From positions 1 to 21,000 of IMG/VR virus record IMGVR_UViG_3300037421_000036: a stretch of DNA of 21,000 nt; one strand, 5' to 3'. A program made the translations under genes and the position numbers. Positions 8,164-16,165 of the stretch are shown piece after piece; positions within the stretch are counted from its first letter, which is position 1; every line of letters begins with the position of its first letter. The DNA is from a virus. The notes beneath the pieces were generated by a model that was not told the DNA's origin, did no database searches, and saw only the letters and a list, made by a program, of their open reading frames with translations.

Positions 8164-9405
8164 TTACGCTCCTGCCACGGCAACCGCACCGGCATCCGAG
8201 TAGGCGTTACCAAAGCCATAGCAGATGTCAAAGCGGTTCGTGATTTTGCGGTTGAATTGGTCATAGGCCACAACAAAGGCCAATGACGCGCCGGTCTCTG
8301 GGTCTTCTGCGTGTTCTGCATGCTCAACTGCGTCCGGGTTTTCGAACTTCCCGAATGCCTTCAAGAATGCGTATTTGCTGAGACCCAGACCGACTGTGCC
8401 ACTGACACCTGAAGGGCTAGACGTTCCCGGCCATGCCGTCAGAGCCGCCCCATTCGCAGGGAGAGCATCGACGTTCTGATACTGCGAACCAGGAGCAAAG
8501 ATGGCTGGGCTAATCGGCAGCGTGTCGGTGCCACCGGTGAAGGTGAAGGTCGAGCCACCGGTGTAAACGAACTGCTTCAGGCCAAGAGGCGTCTTGATTC
8601 GAGTGCGCGGGTTGACTGCATTCACCGCAGCGATGGTGAACTTATCGCCCGGTTGAATCGTATCTGCCGCTGTGCCCGTAACAATAATGGACGATCCAGA
8701 CTGTCCGCCACCAGTTACGGTGACGCCATGAGTCGGGAAGGTTCCGATCGTGTGGTTAAACAGCGAATTCGACCGCACCCACTTCCAGCCCGCTGCATTT
8801 CCAAGCACGCCTTGCCGGAACATGTCACTGATCGACTTCTGTGGGTTGAACTGAGTGACGTTGTTCTTCACATACGAGCGCATCAGGCCGCTCGACATGA
8901 TCAGGTTGCGCTCACCATCCTGCGGGCAGGCCAAATTGAATAGCACTTGGTCGCCAGCAAGAGCGAAGTCGATCGTTGTGGAGTCCGTTCCAAGCACGCC
9001 AACGACGTTATTCGTCCAGAGGCGAGCCCAGTTCGCAGCGTCAGAGTCAACCTGTTGAGCCAACTGCAAGCCCGCAGGCTTGAAATAGGCCTCGTCCAGT
9101 TCTTTCTCCGACCGCTCCATCTTGATCAGTTTTTCGTAAGAGTCATAGCCAAAATGGACGTTTTTGATTTGGTCCAAGTTGACCGTGGTTACCAACCGCT
9201 GAATGCCCTGCTCTTGATAAGCAAGGCCAGAGGTAACCAGCCAGGATTGTGGCAATTTGATTTGCGCCTGAGAGCCGACTGGGAAAGATTTCGCGAATTC
9301 GGCGTCCCATCCGCTATTGAACATCTCCGCCACTTCAAGAGAGTTCTTCAAAAACCAAAGGATTTTCATGGAAACCCAATTGGTTACTGCAAAGTTATTC
9401 GCCAA
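8164..9405 (-). CDS. Major capsid (coat) protein, P22 gp5-like
   Basis: 413 residues against about 430 in P22 gp5. The N-terminus (NNFAVTNWVSMKILWFLKNS) and the helix QVDSDAANWARLWTNN fit the HK97-fold of P22-type coats. The block GDKFTIAAVNAVNPRTR, then LKQFVYTGG and ISPAIF, matches the inserted I-domain characteristic of P22-like coats, which steers folding and shell size. It follows the scaffold gene in P22 order with a 24-base gap. Self-assembles in the cytoplasm into the procapsid. Confident call from several family-specific segments. Confidence 0.88.
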   Translation of the reverse strand: MANNFAVTNWVSMKILWFLKNSLEVAEMFNSGWDAEFAKSFPVGSQAQIKLPQSWLVTSGLAYQEQGIQRLVTTVNLDQIKNVHFGYDSYEKLIKMERSEKELDEAYFKPAGLQLAQQVDSDAANWARLWTNNVVGVLGTDSTTIDFALAGDQVLFNLACPQDGERNLIMSSGLMRSYVKNNVTQFNPQKSISDMFRQGVLGNAAGWKWVRSNSLFNHTIGTFPTHGVTVTGGGQSGSSIIVTGTAADTIQPGDKFTIAAVNAVNPRTRIKTPLGLKQFVYTGGSTFTFTGGTDTLPISPAIFAPGSQYQNVDALPANGAALTAWPGTSSPSGVSGTVGLGLSKYAFLKAFGKFENPDAVEHAEHAEDPETGASLAFVVAYDQFNRKITNRFDICYGFGNAYSDAGAVAVAGA

Positions 9406-9429
9406 AGGTTAAGTCTCCGCGGCTAAAGC

Positions 9430-10458
9430 TCACGCTGGCCGATATTTGCGGGACATTTCTGCTTCAAACGCGGCAAAATTCCCGTTGCGCGCTGCCGATA
9501 CCGCTGCATCTTCGGACGCAGCTCCCCGGCCACCAACTTCGGCGGGAGGTTTCGGGGCACGCGGTTTCGGTTCGGGAGCCGTTTTCTCGGAGTCAGGGGC
9601 TTTGGTCTCGACCTTCGCCACTTTGGCTGCCTTATCAAGCTCCTGTTGAATCAGGTGCTCGGTTAAGACAATCTTTCGAATAGCCAATGCGGGGTTGGTC
9701 TTGGCGGTCTGGATCAAATCAGCCATTGCTGCCGGTTCGCCCAACGTGTAAAGCAAATGCTCGAATACCGGAGAGTCGTTTACTAAGGCTTTCACGGCAT
9801 GCGGAATCTGCTGATCTTCCGTTAGGGCTTTGACGATAGGTTGCTGGCGTTGATCGAAGTCGGGATAGAGCTTTTTCGCAGCCTCGATTCGCGTCTTGAG
9901 TTCCTTCTGGGCAGCTTCCGTTTCACGTCGCCGGTTGTCTGCGGCAATTTCTTGCCGAGCTTCCCATCTTGCTTCGTGTTTGGCCGCTGCTCGTACGAAG
10001 TCCTCATAAGTCGCTTTCGGATTGCTGGCGAAATACTCTTTTTCATCGAGGGGCTTGTATCCATCCGGCGCAGGTTGCGATTCCTGCTTAGTTTCACGCT
10101 TTTCGGAGGTAGCCCTGCGATATTCATCCCTTTCTGCCCGAAGTGCCTTCACTTCGTCCAGAATCTCTTTAAACCGCTTTTCCGTGTCCTCTGATGTCTT
10201 GAGATGTGGCTTCCGTTCGGTGCCTGTGGCCGACTCAGGCGCTGTATCGGCAGATGTCTTGTCTTTCCGCGGGGCCGAGTCCGCTACGGCGTCTTTCTTG
10301 GCAGGGGCCGAATCCTGCGTTTTCGGCGGAAACTTGGGTATTGCGCCAGTACGTTGCCACTCGGAAAGTTGCTCATCGGTCCAAGTATTAGTTGGCTGTG
10401 GCTCCGCTGGTTGCGTGGTGGCCGAATCCACTACGGTCGCGGCAGTTTCGTTAATCAT
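9430..10458 (-). CDS. Scaffolding protein (P22 gp8-like by position and composition)
   Basis: 342 residues; ATG overlaps the portal stop as ATGA. Very hydrophilic, rich in Lys, Glu, Ala and Pro, with long predicted helices (KRFKEILDEVKALRAERDE; NRRRETEAAQKELKTRIEAA) and disordered Pro/Ala ends. The C-terminus is short and basic (FAAFEAEMSRKYRPA), as expected for the coat-binding helix-turn-helix of P22-type scaffolds. Gene order portal-scaffold-coat is the P22 order. Scaffold sequences diverge quickly, so the call rests on place, length (P22 gp8 is 303) and composition. No protease motif was seen, so it is probably released intact. Confidence 0.78.
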   Translation of the reverse strand: MINETAATVVDSATTQPAEPQPTNTWTDEQLSEWQRTGAIPKFPPKTQDSAPAKKDAVADSAPRKDKTSADTAPESATGTERKPHLKTSEDTEKRFKEILDEVKALRAERDEYRRATSEKRETKQESQPAPDGYKPLDEKEYFASNPKATYEDFVRAAAKHEARWEARQEIAADNRRRETEAAQKELKTRIEAAKKLYPDFDQRQQPIVKALTEDQQIPHAVKALVNDSPVFEHLLYTLGEPAAMADLIQTAKTNPALAIRKIVLTEHLIQQELDKAAKVAKVETKAPDSEKTAPEPKPRAPKPPAEVGGRGAASEDAAVSAARNGNFAAFEAEMSRKYRPA

Positions 10459-12575
10459 TCCGTCTCCTTCAAACCTGATTGGGCAGTTTGCTGCGCCATC
10501 GTCTGCTGATGGGCTTGGTCTGAAACCTGGGTTAACGCAGCATTAGCCGCTTGCTTGTCAGCAATAGCGTGCTCATGGGATTGCTGATCTTTCTGCTTCG
10601 CTATTTCGTGCGCGGCATGATGATTCTCGATCTGTGTCTCTTGGAAGAGTTGCTGACGTTCTGAGGCATCCTGTGCTTTGGTCTGCACGTTTGCGATGTA
10701 GGCCTTAAGATCGGCATTCAATTGAGCGATCTTGGAGTCGATTGCGCCCTCGAACTGCTTCATCTGCATCTTGTATTCGTTGTCGATGACCTTACCGGCC
10801 CGCTCCAGGTGAAGCTTCTGAATCTCGCCCTGCATTTCCTGTGAGGCTTGCTGCGCCATCTGTAATTGCTGTTGCATTTGCTGCAACTGTCCAGCTTGAT
10901 CTTGGTCAGGCGATAGGACTTCGGCGATTTCGTCTCCAATCGCGCCAATATTCTTAAGCTTGGTAGCCAAGGATAGGAGCTTCCCAACCGCGCCTTGTGG
11001 CAGGACTTGAGCAAGGTCTGCAGCCGTCTTGAAGATCGTATCGGCAAACTCGGCCTCTTCTTCGCGCTGAGAGGCGTGATTCGGGCCTTCTGAGATCGTG
11101 ACGGTAAACTTGCCGCGGTGAGCGAAGAAGTAGTTAGCCTCAGGGACGGCTTCGGATGATTCAGGCGGTACGGAGCCCTTCGCCATGACCTGTAGAGGCA
11201 TATCTTCGCCCTTCGGATCCTTGCCGAGCAGATTCTTAGGCAGGGAGTCGGTTTCCGCCAGTTTTGTAATCAGTTCGTTCATCTGCACGCCGGTATTGCT
11301 TAATGCGCGCCCGAAGTTATCCAGAAAATGGAAGTTGCCGAGCATTCCGGCATTTTCAATCCGCTCAAGAGCGATACCCGACTTGTCATTGACCTTCTGG
11401 GCATCCGTGGGCAGCGGCGTGCCAGCCACAGCCGCTTGATGCGATCGCCGCCAACGCTCATAAGCCATTTCATAGGGCTGAGGGTTGGGCATGAACTGCG
11501 GACGGGTTGGAAGCGGTGGCACACCCCACTCAGCGCGCCAATCGGTTGGCACCACCGCTTCCAATCGTGCAACCGGTGTTCTGTGCGCAATGTCCCAAGT
11601 CTTTTCTGCATGGGCGAACGTGCCCTTAAAGCCAACCCACGACGCTCTGGGCATCTGTCCGAACTCTTCCGCCTCTTGGGAAGCGATGTAGGCCATCATC
11701 TGCTGCGCAGGTCTGCCGGTGCGGATCATCGAAAAGAACAGACGTTTCGACTGCCCGCCTTCCTTGACGTAAAGCTCCTTGCCAAACACGCCGATAATCG
11801 GAATCCACGAGCCTAACCACTCATGCGTTTCAAGGATTTCGACGCCATTTGTAATCTCTTGCTTCACGTTGTAAGTCTTTTCGCCATCATTCTCATCAAT
11901 CTCTTCGCGCGTCCAGTACTCGGCGACGGTGACATTTCCGCCATTCAGGAAGTCCGGCGCGACATTGCGATCTTCTGCAGTGAAGCTCTTTTTCTCAGCT
12001 TTTGGGTAGCGGCGGGCGAACGTTGTTTCCCGCATTGAGTCGATGACGAAGCAGATGCTTTGGTCTGAGAAGTCCGCTTCCTTGGCGTCGGGATCAAAGT
12101 AAACAGTCGCCCAATTAGGAATTCGCTTAAGGCGGGGCTCCTGCTCTCCCTTAGAGCCTGTGATAACCGTGGTAAGCCGCCATGCGCCGAATGCGCATTG
12201 CACGGCTGATTCGTAACCAGTCGTATAAATGGATTGGGCCTTCGATGCGTCCTCGATTCCCCGTATGTAAGCTTGCCGGTGTTCAGCGTCTTGGTCTGTG
12301 GCTTCTTCACTTTTAGGCGAGAGCTTGATGGATCGTTTGTTCTGCCGCAGGTTGTTATTTGCCTGGTTAACGTATTGGCTTGTTTCGTCCGGCCAAATGC
12401 ACGGACGCCCTGAGCGGTCGTCAGTGAAGTCTTTGGGCGGGATGGCGGCGATGCAGTCAACGTCTTTAGCGGCTTCTTCGTAGTTTCTGTGCCAGTACGC
12501 ACGGCAGTAGGCATAATCCTCGCGGATTCGCTTAAGGCGCTCTTCCAGAGCGGATTCTTTGTCTGTGCGGGGCAA
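10455..12575 (-). CDS. Portal protein, P22 gp1-like
   Basis: 706 residues against 725 in P22 gp1. Starts at TTG (12575) just after the stop of the upstream small gene, with no good Shine-Dalgarno, so coupled translation is likely. The N-terminal half has the P22-portal pattern (YEEAAKDVDCIAAIPPKDF; PDETSQYVNQANNN; IEDASKAQSIYTTGYESAV; TVYFDPDAKEADFSDQ). The C-terminal 150 residues are Gln-rich helix (QLQQMQQQLQMAQQASQEMQ and beyond), corresponding to the long helical barrel of P22 portals. The dodecamer forms the unique vertex through which terminase pumps DNA. Overlaps scaffold by ATGA. Confidence 0.88.
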   Translation of the reverse strand: MPRTDKESALEERLKRIREDYAYCRAYWHRNYEEAAKDVDCIAAIPPKDFTDDRSGRPCIWPDETSQYVNQANNNLRQNKRSIKLSPKSEEATDQDAEHRQAYIRGIEDASKAQSIYTTGYESAVQCAFGAWRLTTVITGSKGEQEPRLKRIPNWATVYFDPDAKEADFSDQSICFVIDSMRETTFARRYPKAEKKSFTAEDRNVAPDFLNGGNVTVAEYWTREEIDENDGEKTYNVKQEITNGVEILETHEWLGSWIPIIGVFGKELYVKEGGQSKRLFFSMIRTGRPAQQMMAYIASQEAEEFGQMPRASWVGFKGTFAHAEKTWDIAHRTPVARLEAVVPTDWRAEWGVPPLPTRPQFMPNPQPYEMAYERWRRSHQAAVAGTPLPTDAQKVNDKSGIALERIENAGMLGNFHFLDNFGRALSNTGVQMNELITKLAETDSLPKNLLGKDPKGEDMPLQVMAKGSVPPESSEAVPEANYFFAHRGKFTVTISEGPNHASQREEEAEFADTIFKTAADLAQVLPQGAVGKLLSLATKLKNIGAIGDEIAEVLSPDQDQAGQLQQMQQQLQMAQQASQEMQGEIQKLHLERAGKVIDNEYKMQMKQFEGAIDSKIAQLNADLKAYIANVQTKAQDASERQQLFQETQIENHHAAHEIAKQKDQQSHEHAIADKQAANAALTQVSDQAHQQTMAQQTAQSGLKETE

Positions 12576-12576
12576 G

Positions 12577-12783
12577 TCAGAACGTGCGCTTCATTACCTT
12601 GCGCTTCGGACGGTAATGCTTGTAATTTGAGGCAGAGCCGCGATATTCCGGTTTGTTAGCAGATTCGCGCTTTTCTGAGAGCATGATAGCAACGGCCTGC
12701 TTCTGGGACTTCACAGTCTTGCCTGAGCCGCCAGACTTAAGCTTCCCTGCCTTCCACTTGTGCATAACTTCAGTCCAAGGCAT
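12577..12783 (-). CDS. Small conserved phage protein, DUF6496-like
   Basis: 68 residues from the ATG at 12783. The frame is open to an ATG at 12807, but the 12783 start has a strong GGGAGG Shine-Dalgarno while the upstream one has none. The motif VMHKWKAGKLKSGGSGKTV then KSQKQAVAIMLSE matches a small basic protein family I know from phage genomes (DUF6496), usually found near packaging genes. Highly basic C-terminus (HYRPKRKVMKRTF) suggests nucleic-acid binding. Overlaps the upstream gene by 14 bases and precedes portal. Confidence 0.72.
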   Translation of the reverse strand: MPWTEVMHKWKAGKLKSGGSGKTVKSQKQAVAIMLSEKRESANKPEYRGSASNYKHYRPKRKVMKRTF

Positions 12784-13414
12784 CAAGCCTCCCAGCCCTG
12801 CGGTCATATACAGCCAACGTCTCAGTGCGCGAGAGGCGGATTACCGTCTCCGCAACGGCCGTAGAGCAATCGGGGCAGGCTTCTTTGTTGATTCCAGCCT
12901 CGCGCGTCCATCCTGCGGTTCTGGCAGCAATCATTGCTCCCGCTGGGGTATCGGCGACAAATTGCTCCGTCTTGGGGCAGCGATGGCAGCGTAATGTGGC
13001 GATCGCATGGGTTGCGATTGCTTTAGGTGCCGCCGCGTACTTGCTATTGCCCACTTCAATGGGCTTCGGCTTATCACCAGTCACCGACGCAGCCCGCTTA
13101 CTCACCAGATTTCCGATTCGCTCGGCCAGCATCGTCTCATAGTGAGACAGAGACTTTACCTTGAACTTCAGGTGTGGCACCAGGGCCATGTACATGTCGC
13201 TGCGATCGGCCTGATCGCACTCCCCGAATAAGTCCCGCAGGTATTTATGCTTATCGATCCATTCACCATGCCGATTCGTTGCTCCCGGCCAATTGTTTAC
13301 GATTGCGGCAATTTGCTGCACAAGTTCAGGGCTGGGATCTCCGTTTGAGGCCAGCCCCGCCAAACCCATCTTCACCAGTTCAGTTTCTAACTGGCGTTTT
13401 TCCTTGGAGTTCAA
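12770..13414 (-). CDS. Hypothetical protein with C-terminal Cys4 zinc-ribbon-like region
   Basis: 214 residues; ATG overlaps the stop of the upstream gene as ATGA. N-terminal half is helical and unremarkable (residues 50-110: KHKYLRDLFGECDQADRSDM and a SHYETMLAERIGNLVSKR helix). Cys143-x2-Cys146 and Cys180-x2-Cys183 frame a segment TPAGAMIAARTAGWTREAG; this spacing is typical of small zinc-ribbon domains in phage and actinobacterial proteins. May bind nucleic acid or a partner in head assembly. Family not recognised. Confidence 0.7.
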   Translation of the reverse strand: MNSKEKRQLETELVKMGLAGLASNGDPSPELVQQIAAIVNNWPGATNRHGEWIDKHKYLRDLFGECDQADRSDMYMALVPHLKFKVKSLSHYETMLAERIGNLVSKRAASVTGDKPKPIEVGNSKYAAAPKAIATHAIATLRCHRCPKTEQFVADTPAGAMIAARTAGWTREAGINKEACPDCSTAVAETVIRLSRTETLAVYDRRAGRLDALD

Positions 13415-13686
13415 TCTTCCTCGGGCTCTTGGCTTTCTGCACCGTGCTCTTCAGAAACCTTGATATTCATATGCTTAGCAACATGCGCAAGCAGCTTCTT
13501 GCCATCGCCGATGCCAAATACGTGCTGCTCGGGCTCGTGATATGGCCCATCGCCGCTATTAAACCGGTGCTCCACAATGTGCCCGCCATTCTCCGCTTTC
13601 TCAATCGAAATGCCCCTTAGTTCCTTCTTGCCGCCACTGCGCTTCATTGCGGCGTTGTGCTCTAATACCTCTGCATATTTAGCCAT
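13411..13686 (-). CDS. Small hypothetical protein downstream of a structured leader
   Basis: 91 residues, hydrophilic, basic N-terminus and acidic C-terminus (SEEHGAESQEPEED). No family recognised with certainty; the middle (GGHIVEHRFNSGDGPYHEPE) resembles small proteins seen between terminase and portal in metagenomic podoviruses. A GGAG Shine-Dalgarno lies at 13694-13697, with its first base inside the closing stem of the upstream RNA structure (13697-13800), so translation may respond to folding of that leader. Overlaps the next gene by ATGA. Confidence 0.7.
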   Translation of the reverse strand: MAKYAEVLEHNAAMKRSGGKKELRGISIEKAENGGHIVEHRFNSGDGPYHEPEQHVFGIGDGKKLLAHVAKHMNIKVSEEHGAESQEPEED

Positions 13687-13696
13687 TTAACGTCTC

Positions 13697-13800
13697 CAAC
13701 GGCAGGATGCCGTCTCTTCGTTTGGTATTTCGGCGGTGTGTCACGCTATGGTCCCGCCACGGGTAAGGAAAGCCCGTTAGGGGGCTTTCTCCTGCCGTTG
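13697..13800 (-). promoter_or_regulatory. Structured intergenic RNA candidate (branched, with alternative hairpin)
   Basis: A perfect 11-base inverted repeat (CAACGGCAGGA at 13697-13707, TCCTGCCGTTG at 13790-13800) closes a 104-base region. Inside are an eight-base-pair hairpin (13768-13775 with 13782-13789, six-base loop) and a five-base-pair helix GGCGG/CCGCC (13732-13736 with 13754-13758), giving a three-way-junction layout. In addition ACGGCA (13699-13704) can pair locally with TGCCGT (13708-13713), which would break the closing stem. The structure ends at the Shine-Dalgarno of the 13686 gene. No known RNA family recognised; read on the minus strand it would be a 5' leader. Confidence 0.5.
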
Positions 13801-13804
13801 AAGC

Positions 13805-14008
13805 TTAGCCGCCAAGAATGCGATTCGCCTTAGCCCTGATCTTTGCGGCGCTGGCCGGTGACAGCTTGCCCTTGTGCACCATCTGGGTTGCGCGGGCCTT
13901 CGCATTGGAAGCGTGCGATCGGTCAGGCATTGGGTATTTGTGCGAGCCCGGTAACCCGAACTCGCTCGACGGGATACGCTTACGTGCGGCTGCTGTCAGT
14001 TTTGCCAT
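13805..14008 (-). CDS. Small conserved phage protein, DUF6582-like
   Basis: 67 residues; its ATG overlaps the terminase C-part stop by one base (TAATG). The pattern LTAAARKRIPSSEFGLPGSH then YPMPDRSHASNAKARATQMV and a C-terminal SPASAAKIRAKANRILGG is one I recognise from small phage and prophage proteins (DUF6582-type), often located near packaging or capsid genes. Basic and probably partly disordered; function unknown. Confidence 0.72.
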   Translation of the reverse strand: MAKLTAAARKRIPSSEFGLPGSHKYPMPDRSHASNAKARATQMVHKGKLSPASAAKIRAKANRILGG

Positions 14009-14745
14009 TAAGACCAGACTCCGATTCGCGGGGCGCGCGCGTCGTTTAGTGGCGCCTCAAAGGGCTTCAATTGCATCTGCGGGACTCGGCTTTCGAGGTA
14101 CCTAGTTGAGTCCATTAAGTGATCGTTCTCTTTCACCACTTTGCCGTGGTCGTCGCGCCGGTACAGCCTGAATTCCTCCAGCCACTTCGTCATATTGCGA
14201 AAGACCTTCAGCCTGCCCGTACTCAGGCGGTTCCAAACCGAGTACAGCCCGGATTCAACTCCATTGTCAGCAAGACTGAGCTTGAGCCCGAGTTGGCTGT
14301 AATCGTAAAGCAGTTGACGGCCATCCGCTTGAGCACGTCCTCGGGAAGCAGGATCAATAAAGCCCGGTATCCATTCACCGGGCGCTCGGACACCATGAAC
14401 GTGTACGCTGGGCTCGGCTTGGCTACGCTTATATTCATGCGTTAGATATAAAACGTCGTTCTCTCGATCGTGGGCACCCCAGACTGCAGCCGTGAAGTTC
14501 CATCCCACATCCATTCCATAGCCACGAGGCCAATGTACTGGCACTTCGAAGGGTGCGACGAGGAGATCGGACTCTGGCACAGGGTAGATTGCACCGCTCC
14601 CCAATTGAGGAATACCCTTAGATCGGGCATCCCTTTGATACGGGGGAATTGAATTCCAAAGCTCTTTCTTGGATTCTTCACTGAGATGGGGGGCGTCGTC
14701 CCATGTGAGCATCACGACATATTTGGTGTCGCTAACTGCTGGCAT
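14008..14745 (-). CDS. Large terminase, C-terminal (nuclease) part of a split gene
   Basis: 245 residues. The sequence continues the P22-type large terminase where the 15094-15810 gene leaves off: linker SDTKYVVMLTWDDAPHLSEE, then RDARSKGIPQLGSGAIYPVP. The RNaseH-like nuclease follows with Asp79 (YGMDVGWN), Asp131 (FIDPASRGR) and Asp208/Asp212 (NDHLMDSTRYL) as the likely metal ligands. This half cuts the concatemer during headful packaging. The ATG at 14745 lies inside the 3' end of the HNH gene (14-base overlap), with only a weak GAAG upstream, so translation may depend on reinitiation. Both halves keep their key residues and sum to 483 residues, near the normal length, so a working two-chain terminase is plausible. 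Confidence 0.88.
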   Translation of the reverse strand: MPAVSDTKYVVMLTWDDAPHLSEESKKELWNSIPPYQRDARSKGIPQLGSGAIYPVPESDLLVAPFEVPVHWPRGYGMDVGWNFTAAVWGAHDRENDVLYLTHEYKRSQAEPSVHVHGVRAPGEWIPGFIDPASRGRAQADGRQLLYDYSQLGLKLSLADNGVESGLYSVWNRLSTGRLKVFRNMTKWLEEFRLYRRDDHGKVVKENDHLMDSTRYLESRVPQMQLKPFEAPLNDARAPRIGVWS

Positions 14746-15094
14746 GCGTCTTCAGATACTGGATGGCCTGCTCAAGGAATTCCTTGCGCTCGTAGAACAT
14801 GCCGAGGCCACGATTACAAAAGCCGCACAGCAAACCTCGAAAGCTCCCGGTTGTATGATTGTGGTCAATGTGCAACATCTCTTGGAACTTGCTGCAGATC
14901 GCGCATTTTCCGCCTTGGCGCTTGTAATAGTCCAGGTACTGCTGGAGCGTGATCCCGTAGCGCGCGCGTAGAGTCGCTGACTTCCTTTTGGCTGTTTTGT
15001 TGTGTCGCCGCTGCGCGGCCTTAACCTTGTCAGGATTGGCTGCTTTCCAACGTTTAAGCCAGTTCGCGGCATCTGCCTTGGAAGCGTAGGGCAT
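14732..15094 (-). CDS. Endonuclease VII-type HNH homing endonuclease inserted in the large terminase gene
   Basis: 120 residues. A Lys/Arg-rich N-terminal helix is followed by RARYGITLQQYLDYYKRQGG and the nuclease core: Cys64-x2-Cys67, the IDHNHTTG motif with Asp77, His78 and His80, then GLLCGFCNRGLG with Cys90, Cys93 and Asn94. This is the recombination endonuclease VII (T4 gp49-like) His-Me finger family, often found as free-standing genes in phages. The start MPYAS is typical of these free-standing genes, so the gene looks complete. It sits exactly between the two halves of the large terminase, overlapping the first by one base (TAATG) and the second by 14 bases. It fills the insertion, leaving no room for a group I intron core. 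Confidence 0.88.
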   Translation of the reverse strand: MPYASKADAANWLKRWKAANPDKVKAAQRRHNKTAKRKSATLRARYGITLQQYLDYYKRQGGKCAICSKFQEMLHIDHNHTTGSFRGLLCGFCNRGLGMFYERKEFLEQAIQYLKTHASS

Positions 15095-15810
15095 TATTCA
15101 GGCAACCTCCCGCCCTTCAGGAAAGCCAACACTACCGCGCTCATCCCCTGCAATGGCGTGAAGGTCAACATTATCATCCCGTTGTTGGTCATGGTTCGCA
15201 TCAGGCATTCCGTGTAGATGTCTAATGGCGGCTCCTCATCCAGCCAAATAACATCCTGCTCGGTGCCTTGAAACGATTCGCGGCGTTGGTCATAAGACTT
15301 GAGAACCAACGTGGACGTGCCACCGGAGGCGTGCTTAATGAAAACTGAATCCAGTTTGTCCGCGATACCACTGGATCGGACAGTCCGAAGGATCGAGTCT
15401 CCATTGATGAGACCCGTACCCCAATTCCCAACGGGGCCAAGTAACTTCTTTTGAATGATGTCTCTGACGGTGATACCTGTATCACCTGCAGCCCATGCGC
15501 TGATGGGTCTCGTAAAAGTTCGACCCTTCCACCATGCGGGATACTGACCACTAAGGTGGAGTGCAAGTTCATACCCGCCGACGCCTTCAGTCTTGCCGAC
15601 ACGATTGGCGGCCAGGATGAGCCTTTCACGGTACTTCGGCCCTGCTGCGAAGAATTCACAGTGCTTTGGATAGAGTTCACGTCGTAGCGGCCCTTCATCG
15701 GGGTAATACGTCGTGATCTTTCGCCGCTCCATTCGCCTTTTCTGCTCTTGCTGTAGCGATTCCAGCCTCTGCAGCAGCGTCAGCCGCTCTCTTAAGTCCA
15801 AGTCGGGCAT
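15094..15810 (-). CDS. Large terminase, N-terminal (ATPase) part of a split gene
   Basis: 238 residues, P22 gp2-like. Walker A variant AANRVGKT at residues 67-74, Walker B DVIWLDEE at 186-193 and motif III LTFTP at 215-219 are all present, so the packaging motor ATPase is complete. The chain stops at GGRLPE (TAA at 15094-15096), where homologues continue into the nuclease domain. The start at 15810 overlaps the small terminase candidate by 116 bases and has no clear Shine-Dalgarno. The ATG at 15732 (MERRKITTYYPDEG), with AAAAGG just upstream, is an alternative that would lose 26 residues of N-terminal helix. Confidence 0.88.
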   Translation of the reverse strand: MPDLDLRERLTLLQRLESLQQEQKRRMERRKITTYYPDEGPLRRELYPKHCEFFAAGPKYRERLILAANRVGKTEGVGGYELALHLSGQYPAWWKGRTFTRPISAWAAGDTGITVRDIIQKKLLGPVGNWGTGLINGDSILRTVRSSGIADKLDSVFIKHASGGTSTLVLKSYDQRRESFQGTEQDVIWLDEEPPLDIYTECLMRTMTNNGMIMLTFTPLQGMSAVVLAFLKGGRLPE

Positions 15811-16165
15811 AGAGTTTGTCTATTTCGGCCTGTATGTCATTGTCCGGCACTTCGTTGAAATCACTGCCGGTATCGCGGGTTTCTTTCAGTTTTCCAAAGG
15901 CCCGCTCAGCCACTACCTGGAAGCCAAACGCACTGCCCTTCATCAGCAACGTCGCATATGCCTTGTAGATCAACTCGGGATTCTTCTCAAATATCGCCCT
16001 TGCAATGACTTGGGACATATCCTGTTTTGGCCTGCCGGCGGGATTACCGCTTTGACCTGGCTTCCAGGGAGCGACTAAGTTCTTCAGCGAGTTCGGGCTG
16101 CGCTTCCTCGGTGCAGCGCTCGCTGAATCCACCGACTGCGCCTCAATTGATTCGCGCGTTTTCAT
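15695..16165 (-). CDS. Small terminase candidate (DUF5681-type N-terminus)
   Basis: 156 residues. The segment WKPGQSGNPAGRPKQDMSQV is the DUF5681 signature, a DNA-associated motif found in many phage proteins encoded just before large terminase. It is followed by helices (KNPELIYKAYATLLMKGSAF; LKETRDTGSDFNEVPDNDI) and an Ala/Lys-rich C-terminus that overlaps the large terminase frame. Position immediately upstream of the ATPase gene supports a DNA-recognition role at the pac site. Sequence alone does not prove it; another DNA-binding accessory protein is possible. Overlaps the upstream gene by 23 bases. Confidence 0.68.
   Translation of the reverse strand: MKTRESIEAQSVDSASAAPRKRSPNSLKNLVAPWKPGQSGNPAGRPKQDMSQVIARAIFEKNPELIYKAYATLLMKGSAFGFQVVAERAFGKLKETRDTGSDFNEVPDNDIQAEIDKLYARLGLKRAADAAAEAGIATARAEKANGAAKDHDVLPR

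Noticed and set aside
10022-10546. Long plus-strand frame opposite scaffold and portal genes
   Set aside because: Composition is Ser/Cys/Arg-rich shadow of the Lys/Glu-rich scaffold frame; no ribosome site or family features.
13721-13800. HDV-like or hammerhead ribozyme in the structured gap
   Set aside because: A GGTCCC segment recalls HDV-like ribozymes, but the nested pairings and catalytic core do not line up, and the hammerhead core sequences are absent.
14743-15096. Group I intron in the large terminase gene
   Set aside because: The HNH gene fills the whole 354-base insertion and even overlaps both flanks, leaving no room for a ribozyme core; family-like terminase sequence abuts both sides. 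Splicing cannot be fully excluded without RNA data.
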